Assembly (NCBI GenBank): GCA_963922205.1 | Contig: CAWUHX010000332.1 | Coordinates: 186,001 to 250,000, forward strand | Direction of reading: 5' to 3' | DNA length: 64,000 nucleotides | Origin: Romanomermis culicivorax | Taxonomy: Eukaryota; Nematoda; Enoplea; Mermithida; Mermithidae | Part shown: positions 13,301 through 24,260 of the stretch, piece after piece | Numbering within the stretch: the stretch's first letter is position 1 | Layout: each line of letters begins with the position of its first letter | Translations under genes and position numbers: made by a program | Notes under the pieces: model-generated | The model's database searches: none | Told to the model about the DNA's origin: nothing | What the model saw: the letters and a program-made list of their open reading frames with translations, nothing else

Positions 13301-15877
13301 ATTTCAGAATTAAATTAGTGATTTTTAAATTCTAATTTTTAAATTTTAATTTTCAAACTTTAATTTTTAAATTTTAATTTTTAAATTTAAATTTTTAAAT
13401 TTAAATTTTTAAATTTAAATTTTTAAATTTAAATTTTTAAATTTAAATTTTTAAATTCAAATTTTTAAATTTAAATTTTCAAACTTAAATTTTTAAATTT
13501 AATATATATATTATTATATTATAACATTATCCTGTATTATAACATTATCCTTTGTTTTAACATATAGAAATTTTTTCTCTTTTTTCTTCATGTTTTAACT
13601 TACTGACATGTTATAACCAAATTTGTATAGTATAACATTGTACCATGTCATATCATAGTCCTATCTTATAATGTTATAACATACAAAAAATTTTTTTTGC
13701 ATTTTTGGATATGTTAAAACATAAAATCATGTTATAACACAGGACTCTGTTATAACCTGTCAGAATGTTAGAGGATAAAAAATTTTTTTTTCAGTTCTTG
13801 GAAATGTTATAACATACAGGTATGTTATAACATAATCATAGGTTATAGCATAGTCTTGCGCTATAACATGGTCCAATGGTATACCATACATTTTTTTATT
13901 TTTTGACATACTGGCATGTTATAGCGTGGTTCTTTGTTATAACATATCCCATGCTATAACATATCACATATTATAACATATACAATGTTATAGCATATAA
14001 AATGTTATAGCATATTCTACGTTCAAACATAGGCATGCTACAACATGGAGTATATTATAATGCAGAGTATATGGTAATATTTGACATTTAACTGTTATAA
14101 CATGTGATATGCTCATGTCTCATGTTATAGTATACCCTATGTTATAGCGATATGTTATAATGTCTCATGTTAAACATAGGCATGTTACAACATGCAATAT
14201 AGCATAACACAGAGTATGTTATAACATCTCCCATGTTACAATATACGCCCTGTTACAATATACCCTATATTATAATTTATACAATGTTATATCATATCTT
14301 ATGTTCCGACATAGGCATGCTACAACATGGAGTATAGTATAACACAGTGTATGTTGTAATATTTAACATTTAACTGTTATAACATGTGATATGCTCATGT
14401 CTCATGTTATAGTATACCTTATGTTTTAGCAACATGTTATAATGTCTCATGTTAAACATAGGCATGTTACAACATGCAATATAGTACAACACAGAGTATG
14501 TTATAACATGTCTTATGCTACAATATACCCCTTATTATAATATATACAATGTTATAGCATATCAAATGTTATAGCATATCCTATGTTCAAACATAGGCAT
14601 GCTCCAACATGGAGTATGGTATAACACAGAGTATGTAATAATATTTAACATTTAACTCTTATAACATGTGATGCTCATGTCTCATGTTATAGTATACCCT
14701 ATGTTATAGCAATATGTTATAATGTCTCATTTTAAAACATAGGCATCTTAGAACATGCGATATAGTATAACACAGAGTATGTTATAACATAAGGGATGTT
14801 ATAACAAAGGGTATGTTTTAAAACTGGTACATTCTCACACAGTCCAGTTTATAACAAGAGGAGGTATGTTATCACACAGTGTATGTTATAACATAGGGAG
14901 TTATGTTATAACGTGAGGTGTTTTATAATATAGCGTATGCTATAACATGAGATATGCTATAAGATGGGATATGCTACAACATGGGATATGTCATAACATG
15001 AGATATGTTATAGGGTATACAACGTTTAAACATGTCCCTTGTTATAACATGCCCAACATTGTAACATGTCCCACTATAACATATACCACATTGAAGGATA
15101 ATATACATGTTATAACATACCTATTTTAGAACATAACATGTTTGGTATGTTATTTTATGAAAAATAAGATACATTATTCTATTCAAAAATGTGATGATTA
15201 GCATTATAACATTCCCATGTTATAATATACTGCATGTTATAATATATCCTATGTTATAAAATAACATATCTTATAAAATATACAATGTTATGGCATATCC
15301 AATGTTATAACATATCTAATGTTCAAACATAGGCGTGTTACAACATGTAGTATGGTATAATGCAAACTATGTTGTAACATGAGGAATTTAATAACAAGGG
15401 GTATGTTAAACAACAGATGTGTATGTTATAAGATGGAGAGGTGTCTAACATGTCTAACATCATAACATATACCACATTGAAGAATCTTACACATGTTATA
15501 AGATATCCATTTTTTCAACAATGAGTTATTGTTATAACATTGTTTATATGTTATAAGATATGTTATAACAAATAACATACATCGTTCTATTTAACAATGT
15601 GAGCATTACCAGAACCAATATCTAGTTTATTTCAATTTTGTTAGGTTTCCGCTTGCTACCATTTATCACCGATACGTTCGTTAAATTCGCAGTCAATATT
15701 ACAATGTCGTTTGGATGCTTGTACAGTACACCGATCATTGTCGTATGTTTTTCCAAAAGAATGCGGAGCGACATTTTAAGACTGTTTCTTAAAGGAAAAA
15801 TTAACGTGATTACGCCAACATCAACGACTAAGACCAAAACTGTTAAACATACTAATGTCATTGTGATGGCCAAATAA
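10386..15877 (+). CDS. Seven-transmembrane chemoreceptor-like GPCR, four exons
   Basis: Exons 10386-10678, 11522-11710, 13027-13283 and 15645-15877 join with GT/AG sites and consistent phases to 972 nt (323 aa plus stop). Hydrophobic segments follow the 7TM order. TM1 and TM2 are in exon 1 (IFGVFQIANIIFGTYV; FLTNLLVSDVAYFVTYL). Exon 2 holds TM3, ending in SLNRYCAICWP, and TM4. Exon 3 holds TM5 and TM6. Exon 4 holds TM7 (ITMSFGCLYSTPIIVVCF) with a basic tail. The Asn-Arg-Tyr at the end of TM3, followed by CAICWP, resembles the NRxxAIxxP pattern of nematode serpentine receptors (Srx/Srsx-like), but the subfamily is not certain. Expected role: plasma-membrane chemosensory receptor. No lesion is seen. 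Each of the three introns carries a different satellite. Confidence 0.85.
10845..10975 (-). repeat. Dispersed SINE-like repeat, copy in receptor intron 1
   Basis: On the minus strand this contains CCACCATTGGCCAA, AAAAATGGCCGGGTTCAGCA, CCGTGGATTGGCTACAACAT and GGAATGTTGTATGTTGCCATACAACAT. The same blocks occur at 35570-35770 and twice in tandem at 56395-56768. The GGGTTCAGCACCC segment is only loosely like a tRNA B box. Confidence 0.7.
10976..11515. repeat. ATAAATAAT-type AT repeat in receptor intron 1
   Basis: Degenerate tracts of TATAAATAA, AATAATATAAAT and AATTATA, largely of 9-bp spacing, ending just before the acceptor TTTTTCAG at 11514-11521. Confidence 0.8.
11760..12820. repeat. (GTAGAACAT)n nonamer array in receptor intron 2
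   Basis: About 115 copies of the 9-mer GTAGAACAT. A 189-bp higher-order unit (21 x 9), marked by CATATACAACATGTAAACC, occurs at about 11893, 12082 and 12271. The unit is a multiple of three, so 270-333-codon frames are open on both strands (Val-Glu-His, or Phe-Tyr-Met / Cys-Ser-Thr repeats). They lie inside an intron bounded by good splice sites and are not treated as genes. Confidence 0.95.
13320..13505. repeat. AAATTTTTAAATTT repeat at the start of receptor intron 3
   Basis: About a dozen 14-bp units of TTTTTAAATTTAAA, directly after the donor at 13284. Confidence 0.85.
13510..15640. repeat. Palindromic TATGTTATAACATA array in receptor intron 3
   Basis: More than 60 degenerate copies of ATGTTATAACAT or its half sites spaced irregularly. 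Longer units of about 300 bp are visible, for example GTTCAAACATAGGCATGCTACAACATGGAGTAT near 14020, 14310 and 14590. The core 14-mer is its own reverse complement, so the tract could form many hairpins. It ends about 40 bp before the acceptor of exon 4. Confidence 0.9.
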
Positions 15878-15879
15878 AA

Positions 15880-18260
15880 CTGTTAAATTGTAAAACTGTA
15901 AAACTTCAAAACTGTTAAATTGTAAAACTGTAAAACTCTAAAACTGTAAAAGTGTAAAACTGTAAAACTGTAAAACTGCAAAACTGTAAAACTTTGAAAC
16001 TATACAACTGTAAAAGTGTAAAACTGTAAAACTGTAAAATTGTAAAACTTCAAAACTGTTAAATTGTAAAACTGTAAAACTGTAAAACTGTAAAAGTGTA
16101 AAACTGTAAAACTGTAAAATTGTAAAACTTCAAAACTGTTAAATTGTAAAACTGTAAAACTGTAAAACTGTAAAAGTGTAAAACTGTAAAACTGTAAAAC
16201 TGTAAAACTGTTAAGTTGTAAAACTGCAAAACTGTAAAACTGTAAAACTGCAAAACTGTAAAACTGTAAAACTGTAAAACTGCAAAACTGTAAAACTGTG
16301 AAACTATAAAACTGTTAAACTGTAAAAGTGCAAAACTGTAAAACTGTGAAACTATAAAACTGTAAAACTGTAAAAGTCTAAAACTGTAAAACTGTAAAAT
16401 TGTAAAACTTCAAAACTGTTAAATTGTAAAACTGTAAAACTCTAAAACTGTAAAACTTTGAAACTATACAACTGTAAAACTGTAAAAGTGTAAAACTGTA
16501 AAACTGTAAAATTGTAAAACTTCAAAACTGTTAAATTGTAAAACTGTAAAACTGTAAAACTGTAAAAGTGTAAAACTGTAAAACTGTAAAACTGTAAAAC
16601 TGTTAAGTTGTAAAACTGCAAAACTGTAAAACTGTAAAACTGCAAAACTGTAAAACTGTAAAACTGTAAAACTGCAAAACTGTAAAACTGTGAAACTATA
16701 AAACTGTTAAACTGTAAAACTGCAAAACTGTAAAACTGTGAAACTATAAAACTGTAAAACTGTAAAAGTCTAAAACTGTAAAACTGTAAAATTGTAAAAC
16801 TTCAAAACTGTTAAATTGTAAAACTGTAAAACTCTAAAACTGTAAAAGTGTAAAACTGTAAAACTGTAAAACTGCAAAACTGTAAAACTTTGAAACTATA
16901 CAACTGTAAAACTGTAAAAGTGTAAAACTGTAAAACTGTAAAATTGTGAAACTTCAAAACTGTTAAATTGTAAAACTGTAAAACTGTAAAACTGTAAAAG
17001 TGTAAAACTGTAAAACTGTAAAACTGTAAAACTGTTAAATTGTAAAACTGCAAAACTGTAAAACTGTAAAACTGCAAAACTGTAAAACTGTAAAACTGTA
17101 AAACTGTAAAACTCTAAAACTGTAAAAGTGTAAAACTGTAAAACTGTAAAACTGCAAAACTGTAAAACTTTGAAACTATACAACTGTAAAACTGTAAAAG
17201 TGTAAAACTGTAAAACTGTAAAATTGTAAAACTTCAAAACTGTTAAATTGTAAAACTGTAAAACTGTAAAACTGTAAAAGTGTAAAAGTGTAAAACTGTA
17301 AAACTGTAAAACTGTTAAATTGTAAAACTGCAAAACTGTAAAACTGTAAAACTGCAAAACTGTAAAACTGTAAAACTGTAAAACTGCAAAACTGTAAAAC
17401 TGTGAAACTATAAAACTGTTAAACTGTAAAACTGCAAAACTGTAAAACTGTGAAACTATAAAACTGTAAAACTGTAAAAGTCTAAAACTGTAAAACTGTA
17501 AAATTGTAAAACTTCAAAACTGTTAAATTGTAAAACTGTAAAACTCTAAAACTGTAAAAGTGTAAAACTGTAAAACTGTAAAACTGTAAAACTGTAAAAC
17601 TGTAAAACTGTAAAACTGCAAAACTGTAAAACTTTGAAACTATACAACTGTAAAACTGTAAAAGTGTAAAACTGTTAAACTGTAAAATTGTAAAACTGTA
17701 AAATTGTAAAACTGTAAAACTGTTAAATTGTAAAACTGTAAAACTGCAAAATTGCAAAACTGTAAAACTGCAAAACTGTAAAACTGTGAAACTATGAAAC
17801 TGTAAAACTGTAAAAGTCTAAAACTGTAAAACTGTAAAATTGTAAAACTTCAAAACTGTTAAATTGCAAAACTGTAAAACTGTAAAAGTGTAAAACTGTA
17901 AAATTGTAAAACTGTTAAATTGTAAAACTGTAAAACTGCAAAATTGCAAAACTGTAAAACTGCAAAACTGTAAAACTGTGAAACTATGAAACTGTAAAAC
18001 TGTAAAAGTCTAAAACTGTAAAACTGTAAAATTGTAAAACTTCAAAACTGTTAAATTGCAAAACTGTAAAACTGTAAAAGTGTAAAACTGTAAAATTGTA
18101 AAACTGTTAAATTGTAAAACTGTAAAACTGCAAAATTGCAAAACTGTAAAACTGCAAAACTGTAAAACTGTGAAACTATGAAACTGTAAAACTGTAAAAG
18201 TCTAAAACTGTAAAACTGTAAAATTGTAAAACTACAAAACTGTTAAATTGTTAAACTTTA
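15880..18260. repeat. (AAAACTGT)n octamer array downstream of the receptor gene
   Basis: About 295 octamers begin within a few bases of the receptor stop codon at 15877. Variants (AAAATTGT, AAAACTTC, AAAGTGT, AAACTAT) recur in blocks. The landmark AAAAGTCTAAAACTG recurs with 192-bp spacing (24 x 8) at about 17814, 18006 and 18198, showing recent higher-order duplication. Frames of the QFYSFTVL type on the minus strand come from the repeat. Confidence 0.95.
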
Positions 18261-18299
18261 AGGTGGAAAGAATTTCAAGCTGTGAGACTGCAAAATCAG

Positions 18300-21260
18300 C
18301 TGTAAAATGTAAAATAATAAAGTTGTGAAACTATACGAAAAAATGGACAACAAATCCAATTTTACTGCATATTTTAGACAATTTTCAAGAAGAACTTTTT
18401 TCTACAACTTTTGGCTTTTCTCCAACAACTTTACACTTTTTCGACAAATTTGCACTGTTTTCGGCAAATTTTTGCTGCAATTTTCAACAATTTTCGAACA
18501 TTTTTCACGTTTTTTCGGCAATTTTACAACAACAGACTCGACAATTTTGAAACTTTTATGGGAACTTTGCAATATTTGGAGCAGTTTTTGGCGAATTTTT
18601 AGCCAATTTTTCAAATGCTTGACACTTTTTTCAACTTTTTTCATAAATTTTAGACAACTTTTTTGAAAGCTTTACAAGTTTTTGACAAGTTTTCAACAAT
18701 TTGGATTACTTTTTCAGGAACTTCACAATTTTTCGACAACTTTTCTTACAACTTCACAGCTTTTTGACGTTTTCGCAAAATTTTTTAGCATCTATTTTGA
18801 TAAGTTTACAATTTTTTAGGCAACTCTTTTTGCCTTAATTTGCGACAAATTTAGACAAGTTTTTTGGCAACTTTTAACAATTTATGATAATTTTACACTT
18901 TTTCGATAACTTTACAACTATTTTGGCAACTTTTTCTACAACTTCAAAAATTTTAAACAGTACTTTTAACAATTTTGCTGCCATTTTTGACAATTTTTCG
19001 GGCAACTTAACATTTTTTCGGCATTCTTCAACAATTTTCTGCGTTGGTCTACAATTTCTGAGCAACTTTTTTTGCAAAGTTTACATTTTTTCGAAAATTT
19101 TACATCTTTCTGGACAACGTTTTCGACAAATTTAAAACTTTGCGACGATTTTCGTGGATTTTCCAAAATTTTTAGCGATTTTATCCCAATTTTACATTTT
19201 TCGGCAACTTTACAACTTTTTGACTTTTTTTTGATGATTTTCGATAATTTTTTCAACAACTTTTCCAGAAATTTACATTTTCCTGGCGAATTTTTCGACA
19301 ATTTTTCAACAAAATCTTAGGCAGGTTTACATTTTTTACACTTTTTTTCTAGAGTTTTTGGGCAAACTCCTTGGCCAGTTTACAGTTTTTTTAGCAACTT
19401 CTGTGGTAACTTTATAACTGTTCCGCAACTTTTTGATAGTTTTCCGTTATATTTTTCGACAACTTTACAATTTTTTCACTTTTTTTTGATGATTTTCGAT
19501 AATTTGCGACAATTTTTTCAAAAGCTTTTCCAGAAATTTACATTTTCCTGGCGAATTTTTCCAAATTTTTACAATTCTTCAGCATTTTTCGACAATTTTT
19601 CAACAGCATTACAGCTTTCTAGTAATTTCAGAACTTTTGGCAACTTTACAAATTTTGGCAACTTTTTGGGCTACTTTACATCTTTTGAGCAACTAATTTG
19701 GCAACTTTACACTTTTTGGCAGCATTAAACCTTTTTGAAAAATTTACAACTTTTTGGCAACTTGTTTGGCAATATTGAAACTTTTCAAAAATTTCACTGC
19801 TTTTTGGCAAGTTTTTTGGCTACTTTACATCTTTTGAGCAACTAATGTGGCAACTTTACACTTTTTGGCAGCATTAAACCTTTTTGAAATATTTACAACT
19901 TTTTTGCAACTTGTTTGGCAATATTGAAATTTTTCGAAAATTTCACTGCTTTTTGGCAACTTTTTTGGCTACTTTACAATTTTTTCATTCTTTTTGGAAA
20001 CTTTACAATTGTTTGACAATTTTTTGGCAACTTCACACTTTTTGATAATATTGAAACTCTGTGACAACTTCAGATATTTTAGCAACTTTTTTGGCATTTT
20101 AAAAAATTTTTCACAACTTTTTTGGCAACTTTATGTTTTTTGCCGAATATTTTTTATCAACTTTAGATTAATTTGTCAGTTTTTTTTACCAACTTTACAA
20201 TTTTTTTGGAAATTTGTTTGGCAAGTTGAATTTTCTTGGCAACTGTTTTACCAAGTTTACAACTTTTCAGCAATTCTTTGGCAACTTTAAAATTTTTTAG
20301 TCGCTTTGCCCAGTTGAAAGTTTCTTGACACATTTTTCTGTCAACCTTAAAATTTTTTCAACTTTTTTGGCAACTTTACAATTTTTTGATAACATTAAAA
20401 CTCAGTGGAAACTTTACTTTTTAGCAATTTTTTTGACATTTTTACAAATTTTTTACGACTTTTTCGGGCGACTTTACATTTTTTGGCAATTTTTTGCTCA
20501 ACTTTGGATTGTTTTATCAACTTTAAAACTTTTCAACAATTTCTTGGCAAGTTTACAGTTTTTTTTCAATTACTTTTCCAGGTTAAAATTTTTTTTGGCA
20601 ACTTCGGAATTCTTTCAACTTTTTTGGCGACTTTACAAATTTTTTCATCTTTTTCAGCATTTTTTTGGAAACTTCGGAATTCTTTCAACTTTTTTGGCGA
20701 CTTTACAAGTTTTTTCATCTTTTTCAGCATTTTTTTGGCAACTTCGGAATTCTTTCAATTTTTTTGGCGACTTTACAAATTTTTTCATCTTTTTCAGCAT
20801 TTTTTTGTCAACTTTACAACTTTTTTACACTTTTTTTGTAAAATGATTCACTTTGCTTTGGCATCATTAAAACTTTTTGGCAATTTTTTTAATCAAATTT
20901 ACAAATTTTTCGGAGATTTTTTCATCAACTTTGCAACCTTGCAGAAACTTTTGGGCAACTTTACAATTTTTTCGGCAATTTTTCCGGCAAATTTACATTT
21001 TTTAGCAACTTTTTGGCAATTTTACAACTTTTTCAACAATTTTTCTCCGAACTTTACAGCTTTTAGGCAACTTATTCAAAATTTAAAAACTTACAGTACA
21101 TGGACATTTCTAAATAGTTCCTACCCAAAAATATCTACTTGCTTATATTTTCAGATATTTCACACATCCCGAAAGCTATATTTTCAATTTTCACTGTACA
21201 AAAATTCAACATCATTGTACAAAATTTCTGCTTCCTATAATTTACATATAGTATAAAGGA
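18300..21260. repeat. Degenerate T-rich repeat (CAACTTTTTTGGCAACTTTACAA)
   Basis: Highly diverged units of about 20-24 bp with TTTTGGCAACTTTACAATTTTT as the common form. Some longer blocks are near-identical, for example about 80 bp around 20600, 20680 and 20750. Phe/Leu/Asn-rich frames up to 283 codons occur on the + strand, but they carry only the repeat and lack splice or start context. Confidence 0.85.
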
Positions 21261-21399
21261 TAGGATAGACACGCCCAAATGATCGTTTACTTTATTCAAA
21301 TTTTAGAACCGAAGCCCATACATATTCGACATTTGTTGTGTTTGGGGGCTCGCTGCAAAGCGTCATTTTTATTTATTGGTCGTCGAAGCTGTATTTTAT

Positions 21400-21970
21400 T
21401 TTATGGTTTTAGTCCCAAGCATACACGCCCATAGGGGGGGGGGTAGGGGGTAACCCCCATACCTGAGACCCCCGCCACCCCCTCCACCTGGCCAAAAAAC
21501 CCTCAAAAACCCCCCTGAACTTTTTCCAAGACAGTTTTTTTCATGATTTTTGTGCATATTTTGTATGAAAAACAGGCTATCAGAACTTTTTTTTGTTTTT
21601 TTGCGCACCCACCTCCCTACCCCCAGGGAAATGTCCATGGACCCTCCCGTTCTTTTGTATATATAAATAAATTATGCTAATCGGCCATCGTAACGGATAC
21701 CTCAACCACATCATTGTAGCCGCCAGTAGAGGATAAACCTACTGACCCACACAACGCTGAGACCCTGGCCAGCCCCCCCCCTGGCCAAAAAATTCGTCAA
21801 ACACCCCCCCTGAACTTTTTCCAAGACAGCTTTTTTCATGATTTTTGTGCATATTTTGTATGAACAGGCTTGCAGAACTTTTTTTTGCTCACCCACCCCC
21901 CTACCCCCCAGCGAAAAAAGTCCATGGACCCTCCCCCCTGGAAAATATTTGCCCTGCGTATCTGGTCGCA
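21400..21970. repeat. Two diverged copies of a C-rich segment
   Basis: About 21447-21640 and 21756-21935 share CCCCTGGCCAAAAAA, CCCCTGAACTTTTTCCAAGACAG, TTTTTCATGATTTTTGTGCATATTTTGTATGAA and CCCTACCCCCAG. Function unknown. 21260-21400 holds nothing I recognise. Confidence 0.75.
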
Positions 21971-22084
21971 AGCCCAATTCGCAAGTTCCAATTGTCGCCG
22001 ATAGTCACCGATTTTATAGGATTGTCGCCGAATCTGTGCAATTATTTCATCCGCGACTGTTCATTCCTTAAAATTGGTGACAAT

Positions 22085-22385
22085 ATTGGCAATTCTAACA
22101 ATTGTCTGAATGTTTGTTGCCACTGATTGTAATAGCGCATTTTTGCTGTCTGCTTTTTGGCCTGTACAACCACAAAAAAAATGGTGAAATGCTTTATTAT
22201 AACACACGATATAACACAACAATATGATATATGTAACAGAACAATATGGATAAGCGACATTTCGGCAGTAATCCTAATATCTTCCTCAGGCTTTCTCCAA
22301 CTTTTTACTGAATTTCGACTGGCGTGGGGTTTGAACTGTGAGCTTTGAGTTTGTGAGTCAAGAGCACTATCGACTAGGCACTGCA
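22085..22385 (-). mobile_element. Penelope-like element 3' terminal fragment, copy 1
   Basis: On the minus strand this matches the non-coding 3' part of the Penelope-like copies at 39822-41410 and 57640-58235. It contains the tRNA-like block (about 22325-22384), the hammerhead-like motif (about 22252-22295) and the tail ending in AAAAAGCAGACAGCAAAAATG. Homology to copy 3 continues a further 50 bp to CAGACAATTG (about 22097). No reverse-transcriptase or endonuclease coding sequence remains. Confidence 0.75.
22252..22295 (-). ncRNA. Hammerhead-ribozyme-like motif, PLE copy 1 (degenerate)
   Basis: Minus strand reads CTGAGGA, then a degraded stem, then CTGCCGAAATGTC. The CUGANGA and GAAA core elements are present and stem I can pair four bases (AAGC with GCTT). 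Stem II is broken by GATATT instead of GGTAGT, and the cleavage triplet follows a changed base. Probably inactive. Confidence 0.45.
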
Positions 22386-22866
22386 AATTTCATCCTAGGA
22401 ATGGGATGGGCCCATAGAGAGATACACAAAAGATAGCCATGTACAAAACATAGGCATCAAAGTGACTGTGTGGGGTCATACAGGGGGTGTAGAAAGCAGA
22501 GTGGACAATGTAATATGATACAAATTTGTATAACGTTTGTGTAGGAAATATAGTCGTCAATGTATAATGATCCAAATCCATATAATGTGCAGGCTGATAT
22601 AAGGGGTGTAGAAAGTACAGTGTACAGTGTGATATGATCTGAATTCTTATAACATGTGTGGCGACATAGGGGTGTAGAAAGTATAGTGGACAATGTTATA
22701 TGATCCAAATTTTTATAAGGTGTTCGGTGATACAGGGCTGTAGAAATTATAGTCGACAATGTAATATGACCCGAATTTCTATAACCTGTGGAACGATACG
22801 CGGGGTGTAGAAAGTATAGTCGACATGTTATATGATCTGGATTTGTATAACGTGTAGGGTGGTGCA

Positions 22867-23594
22867 CCGACAATTGAGCGCCGACAACTGAGCACCGGAC
22901 AATTGAGGGCCGTGACAACTGAGCACCGACAACTGAGCGCCGACAACTGAGTGCCGACAACTGAGCACCGACAACTGAGGGCCAGACATTTTAGCCCCGA
23001 CAACTGAGCACCGACTATTTAATGCATTATAATTGAGCGTTTTTTTCATTTACTGAGGCCTAAGCCTAAGCCTAAGCCTAAGCCTAAGCCTGAGCCTAAG
23101 CCTAAGCCTAAGCCTAAGCCTAAGCCTAAGCCTAAGCCTAAGCCTAATCCTAAGCCTAAGCCTAAGCCTAAGCCTAAGCCTAAGCCTAAGCCTAAGCCTG
23201 AGCCTAAGCCTAAGCCTAAGCCTAAGCCTAAGCCTAAGCCTAAGCCAAAGCCTAAGCCTAAGCCTAAGCCTAAGCCTAAGCCTAAGCCTAAGCCTAAGGC
23301 TAAGCCTAAGCCTAAGCCTAAGCCTAAGCCTAAGCCTAAGCCTAAGCCTAAGCCTAAGCCTAAGCCTAAGCCTAAGCCTAAGCCTAAGCCTAAGCCTAAG
23401 CCTAAGCCTAAGCCTAAGCCTAAGCCTAAACATAAACATAAGCCTAAGCCTATGCCACGGCGCTCAGTTGTCTGGCGCTCAGTTGTCTGGTGCTCAATTG
23501 TCTCGGTGCTCAGTTGTCTCGGTGCTCAGTTGTCTGGCGCTCAGTTGTCGGTGCTCAATTGTCGGCGCTCAATTGTCCGGCGCTCAATTGTCGG
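22867..23594. mobile_element. Telomere-repeat cassette with inverted terminal repeats (candidate)
   Basis: The left end is about 170 bp of CCGACAACTGAGC-type units. The right end is about 135 bp of the same units inverted (GGCGCTCAGTTGTC). The outermost CGACAATTGAGCGCC is matched exactly in inverted orientation on the right. Between them lie the TTAGGC repeats. The 10-mer GTGTAGGGTG occurs just outside both ends (22852-22861 and 23601-23610). It could be a target duplication or simply part of the surrounding satellite. No coding sequence is present, so any mobility would be non-autonomous. Naming it an element is inference. Confidence 0.55.
23059..23450 (-). repeat. Interstitial (TTAGGC)n nematode telomere repeat
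   Basis: About 65 units of CCTAAG on the + strand, that is TTAGGC on the minus strand, with fewer than ten variant units (TGAGCC, AATCC, CAAAG, GGCTAAG) and degeneration at the right edge. All units share one orientation. TTAGGC is the known telomere repeat of many nematodes, and this is the main taxonomic evidence in the window. Confidence 0.95.
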
Positions 23595-24260
23595 GTCATG
23601 GTGTAGGGTGTTACAGCTGGTGTAGAAAGTATAGTGGACAATGTAATATGATTGGAATTTGTATAACCTGCAGGGTTGTGCAGGGGGTGTAGGAAGTATA
23701 GTTTACAATGTTATATGATGCGACTTCATATAACATGTGAGGCCATACAGGGGTGTAGAAAGCATATTGTACAATGTAATATGATCTGAATTCATATAAC
23801 ATGTGGGGTGATACAGGGGGTGTAGAAAGTATAGTCAACAGTGTACTATGATCCAAATTTGCATAACGTGCGGGCTGATACAGTGGGTAGAGAAAGTATG
23901 GTTGACAGTGTAATATGATCCAAATTCATATAAAATGCAGGGCAATACAGGTGGTGCAGAAAGTATAGTTGACATGTAATATGATCCAAATTCATACAAC
24001 GTGTTGGGTAGTAAAGGGTGCAGAAAGTGTAGTCAACAGTGCAAAATGATCCAAATTGATCTAATGTGCAGGGGGATGTAAGTAGTTATTTGTGTCTTTA
24101 CAGGGGTTACACAGAAGATACCCATGTACAAAACATAGGCATCAATGTATACCACGTTAACACTGTGGGGTGATACAGGGGATAGAAAGTATGCCCTTAG
24201 CTTCAACATGTTACCTTTCACCCCATTGTAGAAAGTACGGCCAGAGCTTTTCCATCATGT

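Larger units (their letters stand above)
22390..24260. repeat. About 65-bp satellite (TGTAGAAAGTATAG family)
   Basis: Diverged units of about 60-70 bp of the form GGTGTAGAAAGTATAG, CAATGTAATATGATCC and AAATTCATATAAC. Orientation is the same on both sides of the telomere-repeat cassette at 22867-23594, so the cassette sits inside one array. Scattered units recur at 35370-35550 and 36270-36720 in introns of the plus-strand astacin. The core TGTAGAAAGTAT is also the reverse complement of the core of the 90-bp satellite at 25500-32130. Confidence 0.85.

Noticed and set aside
18325..21256. Phe/Asn/Leu-rich frames up to 283 codons
   Set aside because: They follow the degenerate TTTGGCAACTTTACAA repeat. 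No domain, no splice structure.
23050..23439. Arg-Leu repeat frame of 129 codons
   Set aside because: It is the translation of the TTAGGC telomere repeat on the minus strand.
23059..23450. True chromosome end or fusion point
   Set aside because: Unique and repeat sequence continue on both sides, and all units have one orientation. A fusion would be head to head.
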